Positions 49,592-59,670 of a stretch of DNA of 64,000 nt are shown piece by piece. Each line of letters starts with the position of its first letter. Positions within the stretch are counted from its first letter, which is position 1. Origin of the DNA: Primula veris (lineage: Eukaryota > Streptophyta > Magnoliopsida > Ericales > Primulaceae); NCBI GenBank assembly GCA_963682055.1, contig OY821747.1, positions 34,284,126 through 34,348,125 on the forward strand, read 5' to 3'. The notes below the pieces were generated by a model. The model was given only the letters and a program-made list of their open reading frames with translations, had not been told where the DNA came from and searched no databases. A program made the translations under genes and the position numbers.

Positions 49592-49782
49592 CACTACAAA
49601 ATAATGTTTGATTTAATGAGAGTCAAAAGTTGTCACAAACCTGTCGCTAATTTAAAAAGCTGTCATAAATCTGTCGCAAATTGATTAAACTGTCACAAAG
49701 CCATCACAAAAACCGTCGTTAATAAGCTCGTAACAAAAAATACAGTCACTAATCCCGTCGCTATTTAGATATTTTTTTTATA
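49592..49782. mobile_element. Possible small CACTA-type remnant
   Basis: Begins CACTACAAAATAA and ends ATATTTTTTTTATAG, a degraded match to the CACTACAAAAA/TTTTTGTAGTG ends of CACTA elements. In between, TGTCACAAA, CTGTCGC and CCGTCG-type subterminal words repeat. Right end and target duplication are poor. Confidence 0.4.
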
Positions 49783-50181
49783 GGGCATGAAGCACGCAGA
49801 CATTACGATTTACAACATAAGTAAGATAGTTAGTTTTTTTGGGTTTTCTTAAAGTAAATATTTATTTTGGGGCATTGTTTTTAAATCAATGTATATATTT
49901 TGGAAATTTTACAAAGTAGTGAGGGAATAATTAGAATTAAGGAAAAAAATGGGCTAAAATTTTACAGCCTCAAATTCTTGTATTTGGCGGTTACATTTTG
50001 TAACGAGGGATTCATGTGAGTTATTTTTATTATAAGTTTTAGTCAAATAAGGCATAATAACCCGTAAATTTTTATTTAATATCCGAGATGGAGAGTCGAA
50101 TACAAAGTTATACCATTTGAAATTTAAAAGAGTTGATAATGAGGGTCAATTATAATTTGTAAACCTTTAAAGTTCATGGGC
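49783..50181. other. Flank before the Tat element, no gene
   Basis: AT-rich with no convincing frame. Confidence 0.4.
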
Positions 50182-50750
50182 TGATAGAACACAAAAATCA
50201 GACCCGAATATTTTATTCGGGTCATAATCAACCCACTTTATAAATGGGCATCCAACGCTTAAATGGGTCATCTCATATTGGTTGTAGGGATTGAGGGGCT
50301 ACAACACAAAGCCCAAGCCCAATCAAAGGGGGACCCTTGTCTGAGAAATCCCTGGGATGAAGACATTTGTCACTATCCTAGAAGGCGCAGTTGCCTATAA
50401 ATAGCCCACTACCCCTCCTAGAAAAGGACCAGAAAATCTATCCAAAAAATATAGAGAGAAGTTAAGAAAAGAGAGAAACTAACCAAAGCATATCACTTCA
50501 AGAAACAAACCGAGAAAAGACAGCCGAGCATCGAGTAAAAGAGGAGAAAGATCAAGACGAGAGATTAAATAGTTATATCGAGCATAATTGTAAAATCGGA
50601 ATACGAATCCGAACAAGTGTAATAGTCCGAACAAGGACAAGAATCCGAGTCATAATAAAGATCAGGAAGCATCATTTATTCACGGTCGATTTGTCATTTT
50701 TATCTTTGTTGAAAAGCCTAACGCAACCGACCAAAGTTATGGCTTTATCA
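50182..50750 (+). repeat. 5' LTR of the Tat element
   Basis: 569 bp from TGATAGAACAC to GGCTTTATCA; the 5-bp ends TGATA/TATCA are inverted. It directly precedes the PBS and contains a TATA box. The left boundary cannot be confirmed without the 3' LTR. Confidence 0.75.
50396..50403 (+). promoter_or_regulatory. TATA box in the Tat LTR
   Basis: TATAAATA in GCCTATAAATAGCCC; drives the sense genomic transcript starting some 30 bp downstream. Confidence 0.8.
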
Positions 50751-50752
50751 AA

Positions 50753-50768
50753 TGGCGCCGTCTTCGGG
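50753..50768 (+). other. Primer binding site of the Tat element
   Basis: TGGCGCCGTCTTCGGG, 2 bp after the LTR; the TGGCGCCGTC core is usual in Tat elements. Confidence 0.85.
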
Positions 50769-50829
50769 AATCATCTAGTTCCCAACTAGTTTAGAATTCG
50801 AATACCAATACTCTGCCAGACGAGCGACA

Positions 50830-52863
50830 ATGGTTACCAATGTAGAGGAAACCCATCCCGAGATAGTAGAAACCAATAACCAAAACACACAAATTAGCCA
50901 ACAAGACCTCGACGATCTACTCGCTATCCGCGACAGATATGAAGCTATCCAATCCGGAAACCAACCAACAAACTCCTACGCAAACCAAGAACAACCGGTC
51001 GAACCACCCCGACATTTCATCGAAGGAATTGTCGACGAACACATTTCGTCCTCGGAGGACGAACAAGACGTGCCCGTATTAAGGCGTGCACGAAGACGCT
51101 TAACCGGGTCCCAAGCAGGGCCGAGCTCAAGAGTCCCTTTGCCTACGACCTCGGTCAACTCTGGTGCCCGTTTACAAACGGACGAGGCTCATCAGTTTGG
51201 CATGCCCGAGGATCGTGTACTCGGACAGTCGCCACGACTGCCGACTAATTCTCCGAGGGTGATTACACCACCCACGGTGGAGGTACAACATGTCGTTCCC
51301 TTAGCCGATGAAAGGAACTACACACAGCTACAAGCTCAGCTGGCGGCATGCATGACGGCCATGACAGCGGCCGGCATCGTATTGCCAGTTATCCAACCCA
51401 ACAAAGACCCACGCCATGAAGTGGAAGATTCTGCCTACAGGGCCGCCCTGGAGGCAGCGGGTCGGCGAACCGATACAAGAGTCCCCCACCAAGGGGGCAA
51501 TGTCCCAATAACTATCGTCCATCCGAACACACATATGGAACGTGTCCACACAAACACGAAGGACGATAGATATCCCGATTACAGGATCGGGGAAGGATAT
51601 GGCCCACCACCACATCAGGAAGGATACCCTCCCCCCTACCAAGTCACGGATGACGCGTTCCAACAGGCTTGGAACGTATGCCAAGAAACCCCGTGTGCTG
51701 AACAGATCACACGGTACCGCAATCCTATGGGATTCGTCATCCCCGAGTTCAGGCTCTATGACGGGAAGAGTTGCCCTATCGACCATCTGAGGCACTACAA
51801 GACGAAGATGGAACTGTGGAGTGACGACCATGCACTGATGTGCAAATTTTTCAAAAACAGCTTGGGTCAAGAGGCTTCGTCATGGTATCATAACTTACCA
51901 CGGGGTTCCATTAGAAACTGGGCAGAACTGCTAAGAGCGTACTCCACCCGGTACGCTGCTCATCGAAAAAAGAAGGTTAGTATCGAAACCCTTCTTAAAA
52001 TGACGATGATGCCAAATGAAAGGCTCAACGATTACTGCATACGTTTCATCGACGTAGCAAACCAGATTCCACGATACGCCAATAATATAGCCATTCAAAA
52101 CTTTATCAACTCCATCCCTAATGGCTATTGGGCGAGAAGGAAGTTCATAGGCAAAAACTTCCCGACCACTGATTCCCTGCTAGCCTATTGTACCCACCTC
52201 ACCGATAAAAACGACGAACTGCGTTTCCTAAACCGAACTCTACCAAGAAGAGAGTCGGTCCGTGAGGCACAGGTGGGTCGCAAAAGAGTTAGAAATAACC
52301 AGGGAGAAGCATTCCAACCGACCAGAAAGGGCAAAGAGCCCGAGGTCCATAGCAGGGGAGAGCGACCACGAGCACTAGAGCCTAAACCGCTCCAGATCGC
52401 ATACCCAACACCGACCAACGAACATAAACCGCTCCAGCTCGCCTACCCGATGCCACCCAAGCCATTTCAACAGGTGCGGCCCCAAGAGAGGGAACACCGA
52501 GGCACTGTCGGACCGGTCGAGCTGCGATACACTTTCAACCTGTCTGCTGAAGATATCCTCAAGGATATATGCAGGGAAAGTTGGTATTCCCGACCACAAC
52601 CGATCATCTCTCCCCCCAATCAGAGAGATTCCAAGCTCTTCTGCGCGTATCACGAGGATCACGGCCATCTCACTGAGCATTGCCGTAACCTACGATGGAG
52701 AATGAACCAGTGGGGTGATGCAGGATACCTAGCCAAGTTCATCAAAGGAGCTGGGAATAAAGGCAAACAACTGGCCATCGAGGGATCTGACAACCGGCAA
52801 GGCAAAACGATCAATGTCGTTCATATGTCACGACCCAAGGGCCCAGGCGGGGAACGATCATGA
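50830..52863 (+). CDS. Tat element gag
   Basis: 677-aa Gag. The N-terminal half is acidic and Gln/Pro-rich; the capsid (retrotransposon gag) domain is around 290-460: FRLYDGKSCPIDHLRHYKT, SLGQEASSWYHNLP, NWAELLRAYSTRY and KTLLKM-type helices. A Cys/His knuckle-like CAYHEDHGHLTEHC lies near 615-630. It ends at TGA 52861-52863, but the same frame stays open and runs straight into protease, so gag and pol are separated by a single stop. Confidence 0.93.
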   Translation: MVTNVEETHPEIVETNNQNTQISQQDLDDLLAIRDRYEAIQSGNQPTNSYANQEQPVEPPRHFIEGIVDEHISSSEDEQDVPVLRRARRRLTGSQAGPSSRVPLPTTSVNSGARLQTDEAHQFGMPEDRVLGQSPRLPTNSPRVITPPTVEVQHVVPLADERNYTQLQAQLAACMTAMTAAGIVLPVIQPNKDPRHEVEDSAYRAALEAAGRRTDTRVPHQGGNVPITIVHPNTHMERVHTNTKDDRYPDYRIGEGYGPPPHQEGYPPPYQVTDDAFQQAWNVCQETPCAEQITRYRNPMGFVIPEFRLYDGKSCPIDHLRHYKTKMELWSDDHALMCKFFKNSLGQEASSWYHNLPRGSIRNWAELLRAYSTRYAAHRKKKVSIETLLKMTMMPNERLNDYCIRFIDVANQIPRYANNIAIQNFINSIPNGYWARRKFIGKNFPTTDSLLAYCTHLTDKNDELRFLNRTLPRRESVREAQVGRKRVRNNQGEAFQPTRKGKEPEVHSRGERPRALEPKPLQIAYPTPTNEHKPLQLAYPMPPKPFQQVRPQEREHRGTVGPVELRYTFNLSAEDILKDICRESWYSRPQPIISPPNQRDSKLFCAYHEDHGHLTEHCRNLRWRMNQWGDAGYLAKFIKGAGNKGKQLAIEGSDNRQGKTINVVHMSRPKGPGGERS

Positions 52864-55800
52864 CAACGGCAGCTGGCCCACTTTAGCCAAGTAGCCAAGA
52901 CATCACAGGCGTCGACCTCAAAACGACAATGCACACCACGACGTCATCCGCCCATTTCTTTTTCGGATCTTGACGAAGAAGGGGTGATATACCCCCACGG
53001 AGACGCCATAAACCTCCGCGTTCAAATCGGCCTAGACACAGTCAGCAGGGTACTTGTCGACCAAGGAGCCTCTTGTGATATCATGTACAAAGAGCTCTTC
53101 GACAAGATGGAACTCAAGCTGCAAGATCTTCAGCCTACCGATGTCACACTGATCGGATTCATCTCCGAAACGACCAAACCTTTGGGTAAGATCGTCCTCA
53201 GTGTCACAACAGGGTCCATGTCGGTTCCCGTGGAGTTCTTAGTGGTCGACGACCACTCCGGGCACAACGCAATATTGGGTCGACCTTGGCTACATGCCAT
53301 GAAGGCCATACCCTCGACCTATCACCAAAAGGTCAAATACCCGAATGATAGGGGGGCGATCGAGACAGCCAGAGGATGTCAAGAAGATTCAAGACGCTGC
53401 GAGGACATCACCGCGACCCTCCAAAAACAACGAAGCCCTGTGGAACAACCCACCAGCACAAAGAAGCTGATCAGCCAAATATCCAAAGCCGAAAGGGTTG
53501 TCGAAGAACAAGTAGGAGAGACACTTAGGAAGGTGTATATCCCGGATATGGACGAGGAGCACTATTTCCTCCTCGGCGATAACCTTCCAAAACAGGAATC
53601 CGAGGAGTTAGAAGCGTTCCTTTTCAGCAACATTGATAAATTCGCCTGGAGCCCTAAAGACATGCCGGGCCTAGACCCCACTACAGCATGCCACCACCTA
53701 AGTGTAAACGCCGAGTACAAGCCAATAGCACAGAGAAGCAGAAAAGTCTCGGTACAGCACAGAGCAGCTATAGTCGCTGAAGTACAAAAGCTATTGGAGG
53801 CTGGAGCCATAAGGGAGGTTTACTATCCAAAATGGTTGTCCAACCCGGTCGTCGTCCCTAAGAAGAACGGGAAGGAAAGAGTCTGTATAGACTTCACCAA
53901 CCTCAATAAAGCCTGCCCGAGGGACCACTTTCCCCTTCCGAGGATCGATCAACTGGTGGACGCAACAGCAGGAGCGGAACGGATGACCTTCCTTGATGCG
54001 TACTCAGGATACCATCAAATTCCCCTCGCCTGCGAAGATCAAGAAAAGACTTCATTTATATCGCCTTTGGGAAATTATTGTTACACGGTAATGCCTTTCG
54101 GTCTACGCAATGCGGGGGCAACATACCAAAGGATGATAACACGGGTATGTCGAGATCATATAGGGAAAACAATGGAGGTATACATAGACGACATGGTCGT
54201 CAAAAGCGAAAGAGCCACGTCCCACCTTCAAGATATCAGGGACGTCTTCCGAACGCTGGGCCAGCACAAACTGAAACTCAATGCGAGCAAGTGTGCATTT
54301 GGCGTCAGCAAAGGGAAATTCTTGGGGCATATGGTTAGCCGACGAGGAATAGAGGCTAATTCCGATCAAATAACGGCTCTACGAAACCTAGCGGCGCCCA
54401 AGAATAAGAAACAGGTACAAGAGCTCACGGGAATGATGGCCGCGCTGAGCAGGTTCATTAGCCGATCCGCAGATAAGGGACGGTCGTTTTTCGAATCGCT
54501 CAAGAAGAATAGAAAATTCGTCTGGGACCCGGAATGTGAAGTCTCATTCAACAATCTCAAAGAGTACTTGAGGACACTGCCACTGCTGGTAAGGCCGAAC
54601 AAAGGAGACATTCTGGCATGCTACCTAGCAGTTTCCACTACAGCTGTGAGCGCAGTCATCCTACGGGAAGAAGGTCGCGAACAATTTCCGATCTACTTCG
54701 TCAGCAAGACTCTGGTCGAAGCCGAAACACGTTATCTACCCTTGGAAAAGCTGTGCCTGGCATTGGTCGTCGCAACCAGGAAGTTGCCACACTATTTCAT
54801 AGCTCATCAGGTCCGGGTATATACAAAGTTTCATATTAAAGAGTCACTTCGACGGACGGACATTAGCGGCCGAGTTGCCGCCTGGGGGGTCGAGCTATCC
54901 CAATTTCATATCGAATTCGCGCCCCGCCATGCCATAAAGGGACAAGTCCTGGCCGATTTCGTCGCAGAATTCACCGAAGGCTATGACGAGCCTTTGGCAC
55001 TCTCTCCCCAATCACACTGGCAGATACATGTCGACGGATCAGCCACCAAGGACGGATCAGGAGCAGGGATCGTCCTGAAATCTAGAGAGGGAGCAATCAT
55101 CGAAAAAAGCATAAAACTGGGCTTCCGAGCTACCAACAATGAGGCAGAATACGAGGCCATGATAAATGGCATGCTTATTGCCCGGTCCCTCGGATGCTCC
55201 CACTTAATTGCCAGCTCAGACTCCATGCTCATTGTCAATCAAGCCATCGGCGAGTACCAAGCGAAAGATGATAGAATGATCCTCTACCAAGAAAAAGTCC
55301 AAAGCTTGATGGCCACCTTCGAACAATGCGAGTTAGTAAGAATCAATCGCACCGAGAATGCACATGCTGATGCATTGGCCACCCTAGCCTCGACATTAAC
55401 ATTGACCGACTCCCGGTCGATCACAGTGGAACTATTGCCGACCCCGAGCATAATGAAAAGGGTAAACCGGGTGACATCGATACAGTACGAACTAGGTTGG
55501 ATGGAGGACATGACCCATTATCTGCGAAGTGGAACGCTTCCGGTCGATAAGATAAAAGCGATGAAGATTGAAAGAAAATCTCCTCGATTCTGGCTATCCG
55601 AGGATGATAAACTATACAAATCCAGTTACCGGGGACCACATCTACTGTGCGTCCCGACCGAGCTACAACTGCCGGTCTTGGAGGAAATCCACGAAGGATC
55701 CTGCGGAGCACACATCAAAGGGCGATCCCTTGCAAACAAGGCAGTGACCCAAGGATATTGGTGGCCCTATATCAAGCGAGACGCCGATGCATACGTCCAA

Positions 55801-56748
55801 CGATGCGACAAATGCCAGCGATTCGCCAAGATACCACGGCTCCCATCATCTATGATGACCCCGGTATCAGCACCATGGCCGTTCGCTCAATGGGCAATCG
55901 ACTTGGTCGGTAAACTCCCAAGAGCACCTGGGAATGTGGAATATCTGATCGTTGCGACTGATTATTTCACCAAATGGGTCGAAGCAAAACCCCTCCGAGA
56001 AATCAAAGCCAGCAACGTTAAACAATTCATTTGGGAATACATCATAACTAGGTTCGGTATACCGTACGCTATAGTCGCCGACAACGGAACCCAGTTCAAA
56101 GATGCCAATTTACAGCTGTGGTACGAGGAACTCGGTATCCGAAAGTTCTATTCGACGCCGACATACCCACAAGGGAACGGGCAGGCCGAAGTGTCAAACC
56201 GAACAATATTAGACGGCATCAAGACCACCCTTGAACAGGCAAAGGGGAGGTGGCCCGAGCGGCTACTCAACGTTTTATGGTCGTGCCGAACTACACCCAA
56301 GACGGGCACCAAGGAAACCCCGTTTAGCTTAGCATACGGTGTTGAGGCCATCATACCGACAGAGATCGGACTACCCACGCTCCGAACGACGTTGGTCGAG
56401 CAGGGAAATAATGAACAAAGAATGAGAGAAGAGCTCGACATGATAGACGAGAAACGAGAGATAGCGGCCCTTACCTTAGCAAAATACCAACAAAGCGTAA
56501 AGCAAACCTATGACAAGAGAGTAAAAGGATCTAAAGAATTCATGGTGGGAGAACTGGTGCTGCGACGAGTGACGGTCTATACCCGCAACGAAATACATGG
56601 CAAACTGAGCCCTACCTGGGAAGGCCCATACGAAATCGTCAAGCGAACAAGTCCAGTCTCTTACAAAATCAAAAGCGTCCTGTTCGCCAACAGCCGCGGG
56701 GAAAAGAATTCTTGGAACGTGGCTAACCTAAAGAAGTACTACGTATAG
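52864..56748 (+). CDS. Tat element pol: PR, RT, RNase H, aRNase H, INT
   Basis: 1,294 codons open directly after the gag stop, in the same frame; no ATG start is evident (the frame at 52984 begins with GTG). Counting from 52984: protease VDQGASCDIMY (about 25) with ILGRPWLH; RT from about 270 (VCIDFTNLNKACPRDHFPLP) with palm YIDDMVV at about 400; an RNase H lacking an obvious leading Asp cluster (LACYLAVSTTAVSAVILREE); archaeal-type RNase H (HVDGSATKDGSGAG, NNEAEYEA, HADALA) at about 680-800; integrase finger (CDKCQRF), core D (WAIDLVGKLP), D (VADNGTQF), E (GNGQAEVSNRT). The last residues are NLKKYYV. Confidence 0.94.
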   Translation, partial: QRQLAHFSQVAKTSQASTSKRQCTPRRHPPISFSDLDEEGVIYPHGDAINLRVQIGLDTVSRVLVDQGASCDIMYKELFDKMELKLQDLQPTDVTLIGFISETTKPLGKIVLSVTTGSMSVPVEFLVVDDHSGHNAILGRPWLHAMKAIPSTYHQKVKYPNDRGAIETARGCQEDSRRCEDITATLQKQRSPVEQPTSTKKLISQISKAERVVEEQVGETLRKVYIPDMDEEHYFLLGDNLPKQESEELEAFLFSNIDKFAWSPKDMPGLDPTTACHHLSVNAEYKPIAQRSRKVSVQHRAAIVAEVQKLLEAGAIREVYYPKWLSNPVVVPKKNGKERVCIDFTNLNKACPRDHFPLPRIDQLVDATAGAERMTFLDAYSGYHQIPLACEDQEKTSFISPLGNYCYTVMPFGLRNAGATYQRMITRVCRDHIGKTMEVYIDDMVVKSERATSHLQDIRDVFRTLGQHKLKLNASKCAFGVSKGKFLGHMVSRRGIEANSDQITALRNLAAPKNKKQVQELTGMMAALSRFISRSADKGRSFFESLKKNRKFVWDPECEVSFNNLKEYLRTLPLLVRPNKGDILACYLAVSTTAVSAVILREEGREQFPIYFVSKTLVEAETRYLPLEKLCLALVVATRKLPHYFIAHQVRVYTKFHIKESLRRTDISGRVAAWGVELSQFHIEFAPRHAIKGQVLADFVAEFTEGYDEPLALSPQSHWQIHVDGSATKDGSGAGIVLKSREGAIIEKSIKLGFRATNNEAEYEAMINGMLIARSLGCSHLIASSDSMLIVNQAIGEYQAKDDRMILYQEKVQSLMATFEQCELVRINRTENAHADALATLASTLTLTDSRSITVELLPTPSIMKRVNRVTSIQYELGWMEDMTHYLRSGTLPVDKIKAMKIERKSPRFWLSEDDKLYKSSYRGPHLLCVPTELQLPVLEEIHEGSCGAHIKGRSLANKAVTQGYWWPYIKRDADAYVQRCDKCQRFAKIPRLPSSMMTPVSAPWPFAQWAIDLVGKLPRAPGNVEYLIVATDYFTKWVEAKPLREIKASNVKQFIWEYIITRFGIPYAIVADNGTQFKDANLQLWYEELGIRKFYSTPTYPQGNGQAEVSNRTILDGIKTTLEQAKGRWPERLLNVLWSCRTTPKTGTKETPFSLAYGVEAIIPTEIGLPTLRTTLVEQGNNEQRMREELDMIDEKREIAALTLAKYQQSVKQTYDKRVKGSKEFMVGELVLRRVTVYTRNEIHGKLSPTWEGPYEIVKRTSPVSYKIKSVLFANSRGEKNSWNVANLKKYYV

Positions 56749-56851
56749 GCAATGCTCCGAATACAAGTACAGGTGATACCTTACCTTTCTTGCTTAAGGG
56801 CATTATCTTTCTTCTTTTGAATGAATAAAATATATTATTATGCTGTCTACT
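56749..56851. other. Spacer between pol and the tandem array
   Basis: Short non-coding spacer with an AT-rich stretch (ATGAATAAAATATATTATTA). Confidence 0.5.
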
Positions 56852-57770
56852 AATACTATGAAATCCCGTAAATGGCGTGTTACCGAAGGAACGTCTAGGG
56901 ATACTATGAAATTCCCAACATGGCCGAAGTGCCTAGGAATATTATGAAAGTCCGTAAATGGCGTGTTACCGAAGGAACGTCTAGGCATACTATGAAATTC
57001 CCAACATGGCCGAAGTGCCTAGGAATACTATGAAATCCCGTAAATGGCGTGTTACCGAAGGAACGTCTAGGGATACTATGAAATTCCCAACATGGCCGAA
57101 GTGCCTAGGAATATTATGAAAGTCCGTAAATGGCGTGTTACCGAAGGAACGTCTAGGCATACTATGAAATTCCCAACATGGCCGAAGTGCCTAGGAATAC
57201 TATGAAATCCCGTAAATGGCGTGTTACCGAAGGAACGTCTAGGGATACTATGAAATTCCCAACATGGCCGAAGTGCCTAGGAATATTATGAAAGTCCGTA
57301 AATGGCGTGTTACCGAAGGAACGTCTAGGCATACTATGAAATTCCCAACATGGCCGAAGTGCCTAGGAATACTATGAAATCCCGTAAATGGCGTGTTACC
57401 GAAGGAACGTCTAGGGATACTATGAAATTCCCAACATGGCCGAAGTGCCTAGGAATATTATGAAAGTCCGTAAATGGCGTGTTACCGAAGGAACGTCTAG
57501 GCATACTATGAAATTCCTAACATGGCCGAAGTGCCTAGGAATACTATGAAATCCCGTAAATGGCGTGTTACCGAAGGAACGTCTAGGGATACTATGAAAT
57601 TCCCAACATGGCCGAAGTGCCTAGGAATATTATGAAAGTCCGTAAATGGCGTGTTACCGAAGGAACGTCTAGGCATACTATGAAATTCCCAACATGGCCG
57701 AAGTGCCTAGGAATACTATGAAATTCCCAACATGGCGTGTTACCGAAGGAACGCCTAGGAATACTATGAA
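56852..57770. repeat. 172-bp higher-order tandem array inside the Tat element
   Basis: Five near-perfect 172-bp units start at 56852, 57024, 57196, 57368 and 57540, and a truncated one at 57712. Each 172-bp unit is a pair of 86-bp monomers, A (AATACTATGAAATCCCG, ...CTAGGGA) and B (AATATTATGAAAGTCCG, ...CTAGGCA). Each monomer holds two related TACTATGAAAT halves (GTGTTACCGAAGGAACGTCTAG and ATGGCCGAAGTGCCTAGG contexts). Non-coding; it lies in the untranslated region after pol, where Tat elements often carry tandem repeats. Confidence 0.95.
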
Positions 57771-58067
57771 ATTTATGTGCAGGTACAATGCAAGGAAGTA
57801 TTCAGGTCCACTTTACGACGGCAATGCAATATATATTGGCTACAACGATGAAGGAGAATCAATCTAAACAACAAAACATCAACAAAAAGCATCTCCAAAA
57901 CAGGAATAACGAAATAACAAATGATTTGGCAAGGAAAAACCGATCCGATCAATTAAACAGCAATACGGTAATGGAAAGGTACAAAACAGGAATAAAGAAA
58001 TCACATATATAATCCTCGCCCGCATTACGGAGGCAACAAGAAGATCAACGGCACTAAAGAGATTCAT
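57771..58067. other. Spacer between tandem array and antisense genes
   Basis: Non-coding, AT-rich, Lys/Asn-codon-like on the plus strand; 3' flank of the antisense ORF that ends at 58068. Confidence 0.45.
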
Positions 58068-58718
58068 TTAAGAAGAACTACTGCAGGAGGAGCACGACGG
58101 TAATTGACCGAGCTCAATCTCTTCGTCGTCCGTCGTTGTATACCCATCAGACTCATCACCATCAAAACGCTCCTCAGAAATGAGGGCATCAAAATTGGTC
58201 GTATGAGCCCCAACACAAGTCAGCGTCTGAAGCCGCGCGTTGAACTCGGCTTCTTTGGCGGACTCGTGAGCATCCGAGGCCGCTTTACGGCGATCATCGT
58301 CAAAGGAGAGGTCACGGCGAGCTTCAATCACAGCTGCGGAAGCATCGTATCTGGCGCGGGACAAACGGAAATACTTCACCAACACGTTGGCCTTGGTCAC
58401 AAGCAACTTTAATTTGCCGAAGTACTCGCCTTTTGCACGCCAATATCGATCCAAACGACGCTCCTGAACCTCAACAGCATGCTCGGCACGGCGAACATAT
58501 TCTCGAAAAGAGGCCGCCTGTGTTTTCAGCTTGGTCCGCAGTCGAGCACATTGGTCGGTCAATTTGACATTTTTGCTCATCAAAACAATGTAGGGCCACC
58601 TGTCAGGCACCTCACTAGCCGCACCAGATGAGACCTCGTCCCGGGCAGCACCAGTAGGTCCTAACCCCGGGTTAACTAGGCATGGAGAACCAGCCTGGTG
58701 CGACGTAGTAGCATGTGC
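58068..58718 (-). CDS. Antisense coiled-coil ORF (exon) of the Tat element
   Basis: Open frame of 217 codons with stop at 58068. It likely begins at a splice acceptor (TTTTATAG|GCACATGC) because the frame is open back to it with no good ATG; an upstream exon was not identified. Contents: Ser/Gly-rich start, then helical Arg/Ala/Glu-rich coiled coil (SFREYVRRAEHAVEVQERRL, ARYDASAAVIEARRDLSF), and an acidic tail (DGDESDGYTTTDDEEIELG) ending in Ser/Cys repeats. No catalytic motif; function unknown. Confidence 0.6.
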   Translation of the reverse strand, partial: AHATTSHQAGSPCLVNPGLGPTGAARDEVSSGAASEVPDRWPYIVLMSKNVKLTDQCARLRTKLKTQAASFREYVRRAEHAVEVQERRLDRYWRAKGEYFGKLKLLVTKANVLVKYFRLSRARYDASAAVIEARRDLSFDDDRRKAASDAHESAKEAEFNARLQTLTCVGAHTTNFDALISEERFDGDESDGYTTTDDEEIELGQLPSCSSCSSSS

Positions 58719-58756
58719 CTATAAAAAAAAGGGGGGGAGGAGAAGAACGAGAAGAG

Positions 58757-58788
58757 ATGAATAAAAAAAAAAAAAAAAAAAAAAAAAA
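58757..58788. repeat. Poly-A tract
   Basis: About 30 A residues between the two antisense frames, after a GAGAAGA-rich stretch; reads as poly-T on the antisense transcript, just before a splice acceptor. Confidence 0.8.
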
Positions 58789-58843
58789 CGAGAAGAGAAA
58801 TTTTTATAACAAGATACAAAGAAAACGACAACAAGCTATTTTA

Positions 58844-59458
58844 TTACTCCGACAACCCCTCAGCAGACGCCGAAGTCTCTACTACATCGGCAAAATGAAT
58901 TTCTCGCAATGAATTAATTTGCGTCCCCAAACGCTCACGAATGACCGCCTCGATTCGGTTCAAAGCAACAGTGGTTTCAGTCACCCCGGCCTTCGCATCA
59001 ACCATGCGCTCTGCCCGGGATACACCACTCATTCCTTTTATAAGCTCAATCACCTCTAAAGCGCGAGCTCGGGCCCAATACGCTTTGACAAAGGATAGCA
59101 GCAGGTCCGCGTCCTCGAAAACGGCCCCAAGGACCAAGGTCAAGCTCGTCACACGACCTCGGGCTTCATCACGAGAACGTCGTAGGGCACCGAGAAGTTC
59201 CTTCGCTTTACCCTTATTTGCCGTGTAATGGGCGGTCTTTTTACTAAATTTCTCTCCCAAATCACGTAACCGGATCGCCAGGTTGGAAATATGAATATTC
59301 AGACCCTCGATTTCCTGATAGGCACAAGTCAATTTCGCGGTAAGGGACGCGTTAGACCTTTCCAAATCCTCCATCACGTCACCTACACTACGACTAGGCG
59401 AGGTCCAGACCACCATGGCAAGGGGGTTATTAGGTACCTGACAATATTTTGTTTTCAT
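58844..59458 (-). CDS. Antisense coiled-coil ORF of the Tat element
   Basis: 204 codons from ATG 59458 (MKTKYCQVPNNPLAMVV) to TAA at 58844; alternatively it starts at an acceptor TTGTCAG|GTACC (59437). Helical throughout: DVMEDLERSNASLTAKL, LAIRLRDLGEKFSKKTAHY, AKELLGALRRSRDEARGRV, FVKAYWARARALEVIELI, VALNRIEAVIRERLG. No recognisable enzyme motif. Similar in style to its neighbours on the same strand, suggesting parts of one family or transcript. Confidence 0.6.
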   Translation of the reverse strand: MKTKYCQVPNNPLAMVVWTSPSRSVGDVMEDLERSNASLTAKLTCAYQEIEGLNIHISNLAIRLRDLGEKFSKKTAHYTANKGKAKELLGALRRSRDEARGRVTSLTLVLGAVFEDADLLLSFVKAYWARARALEVIELIKGMSGVSRAERMVDAKAGVTETTVALNRIEAVIRERLGTQINSLREIHFADVVETSASAEGLSE

Positions 59459-59564
59459 ATCCTTCAAAATATGACGACCATCAAAAGAAATTGACCCAAG
59501 CAAGCCCAACAGAAAGCAACCATAACACTTATATTATCACTCCCCCAAAAGAATCTGTTTCTAG

Positions 59565-59650
59565 ATACAAAAAAAAAAAAAAAAAAATAAATAAAAAAAA
59601 AAAAATAAAAAAAAAAAATAAAAAAAAAAAATAAAAAAAAAAAAAAAATT
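59565..59650. repeat. A-rich simple repeat
   Basis: Runs of 8-17 A separated by single T residues (AAAAAAAAAT units), about 85 bp, in the gap between two antisense genes. Confidence 0.85.
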
Positions 59651-59670
59651 TTACAATGCCAGAAAGATAG

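Noticed and set aside
57000..57700. Regular repeats resembling a CRISPR array
   Set aside because: Eukaryotic context; the whole 172-bp unit repeats with no unique spacers, so it is a tandem satellite-like array.
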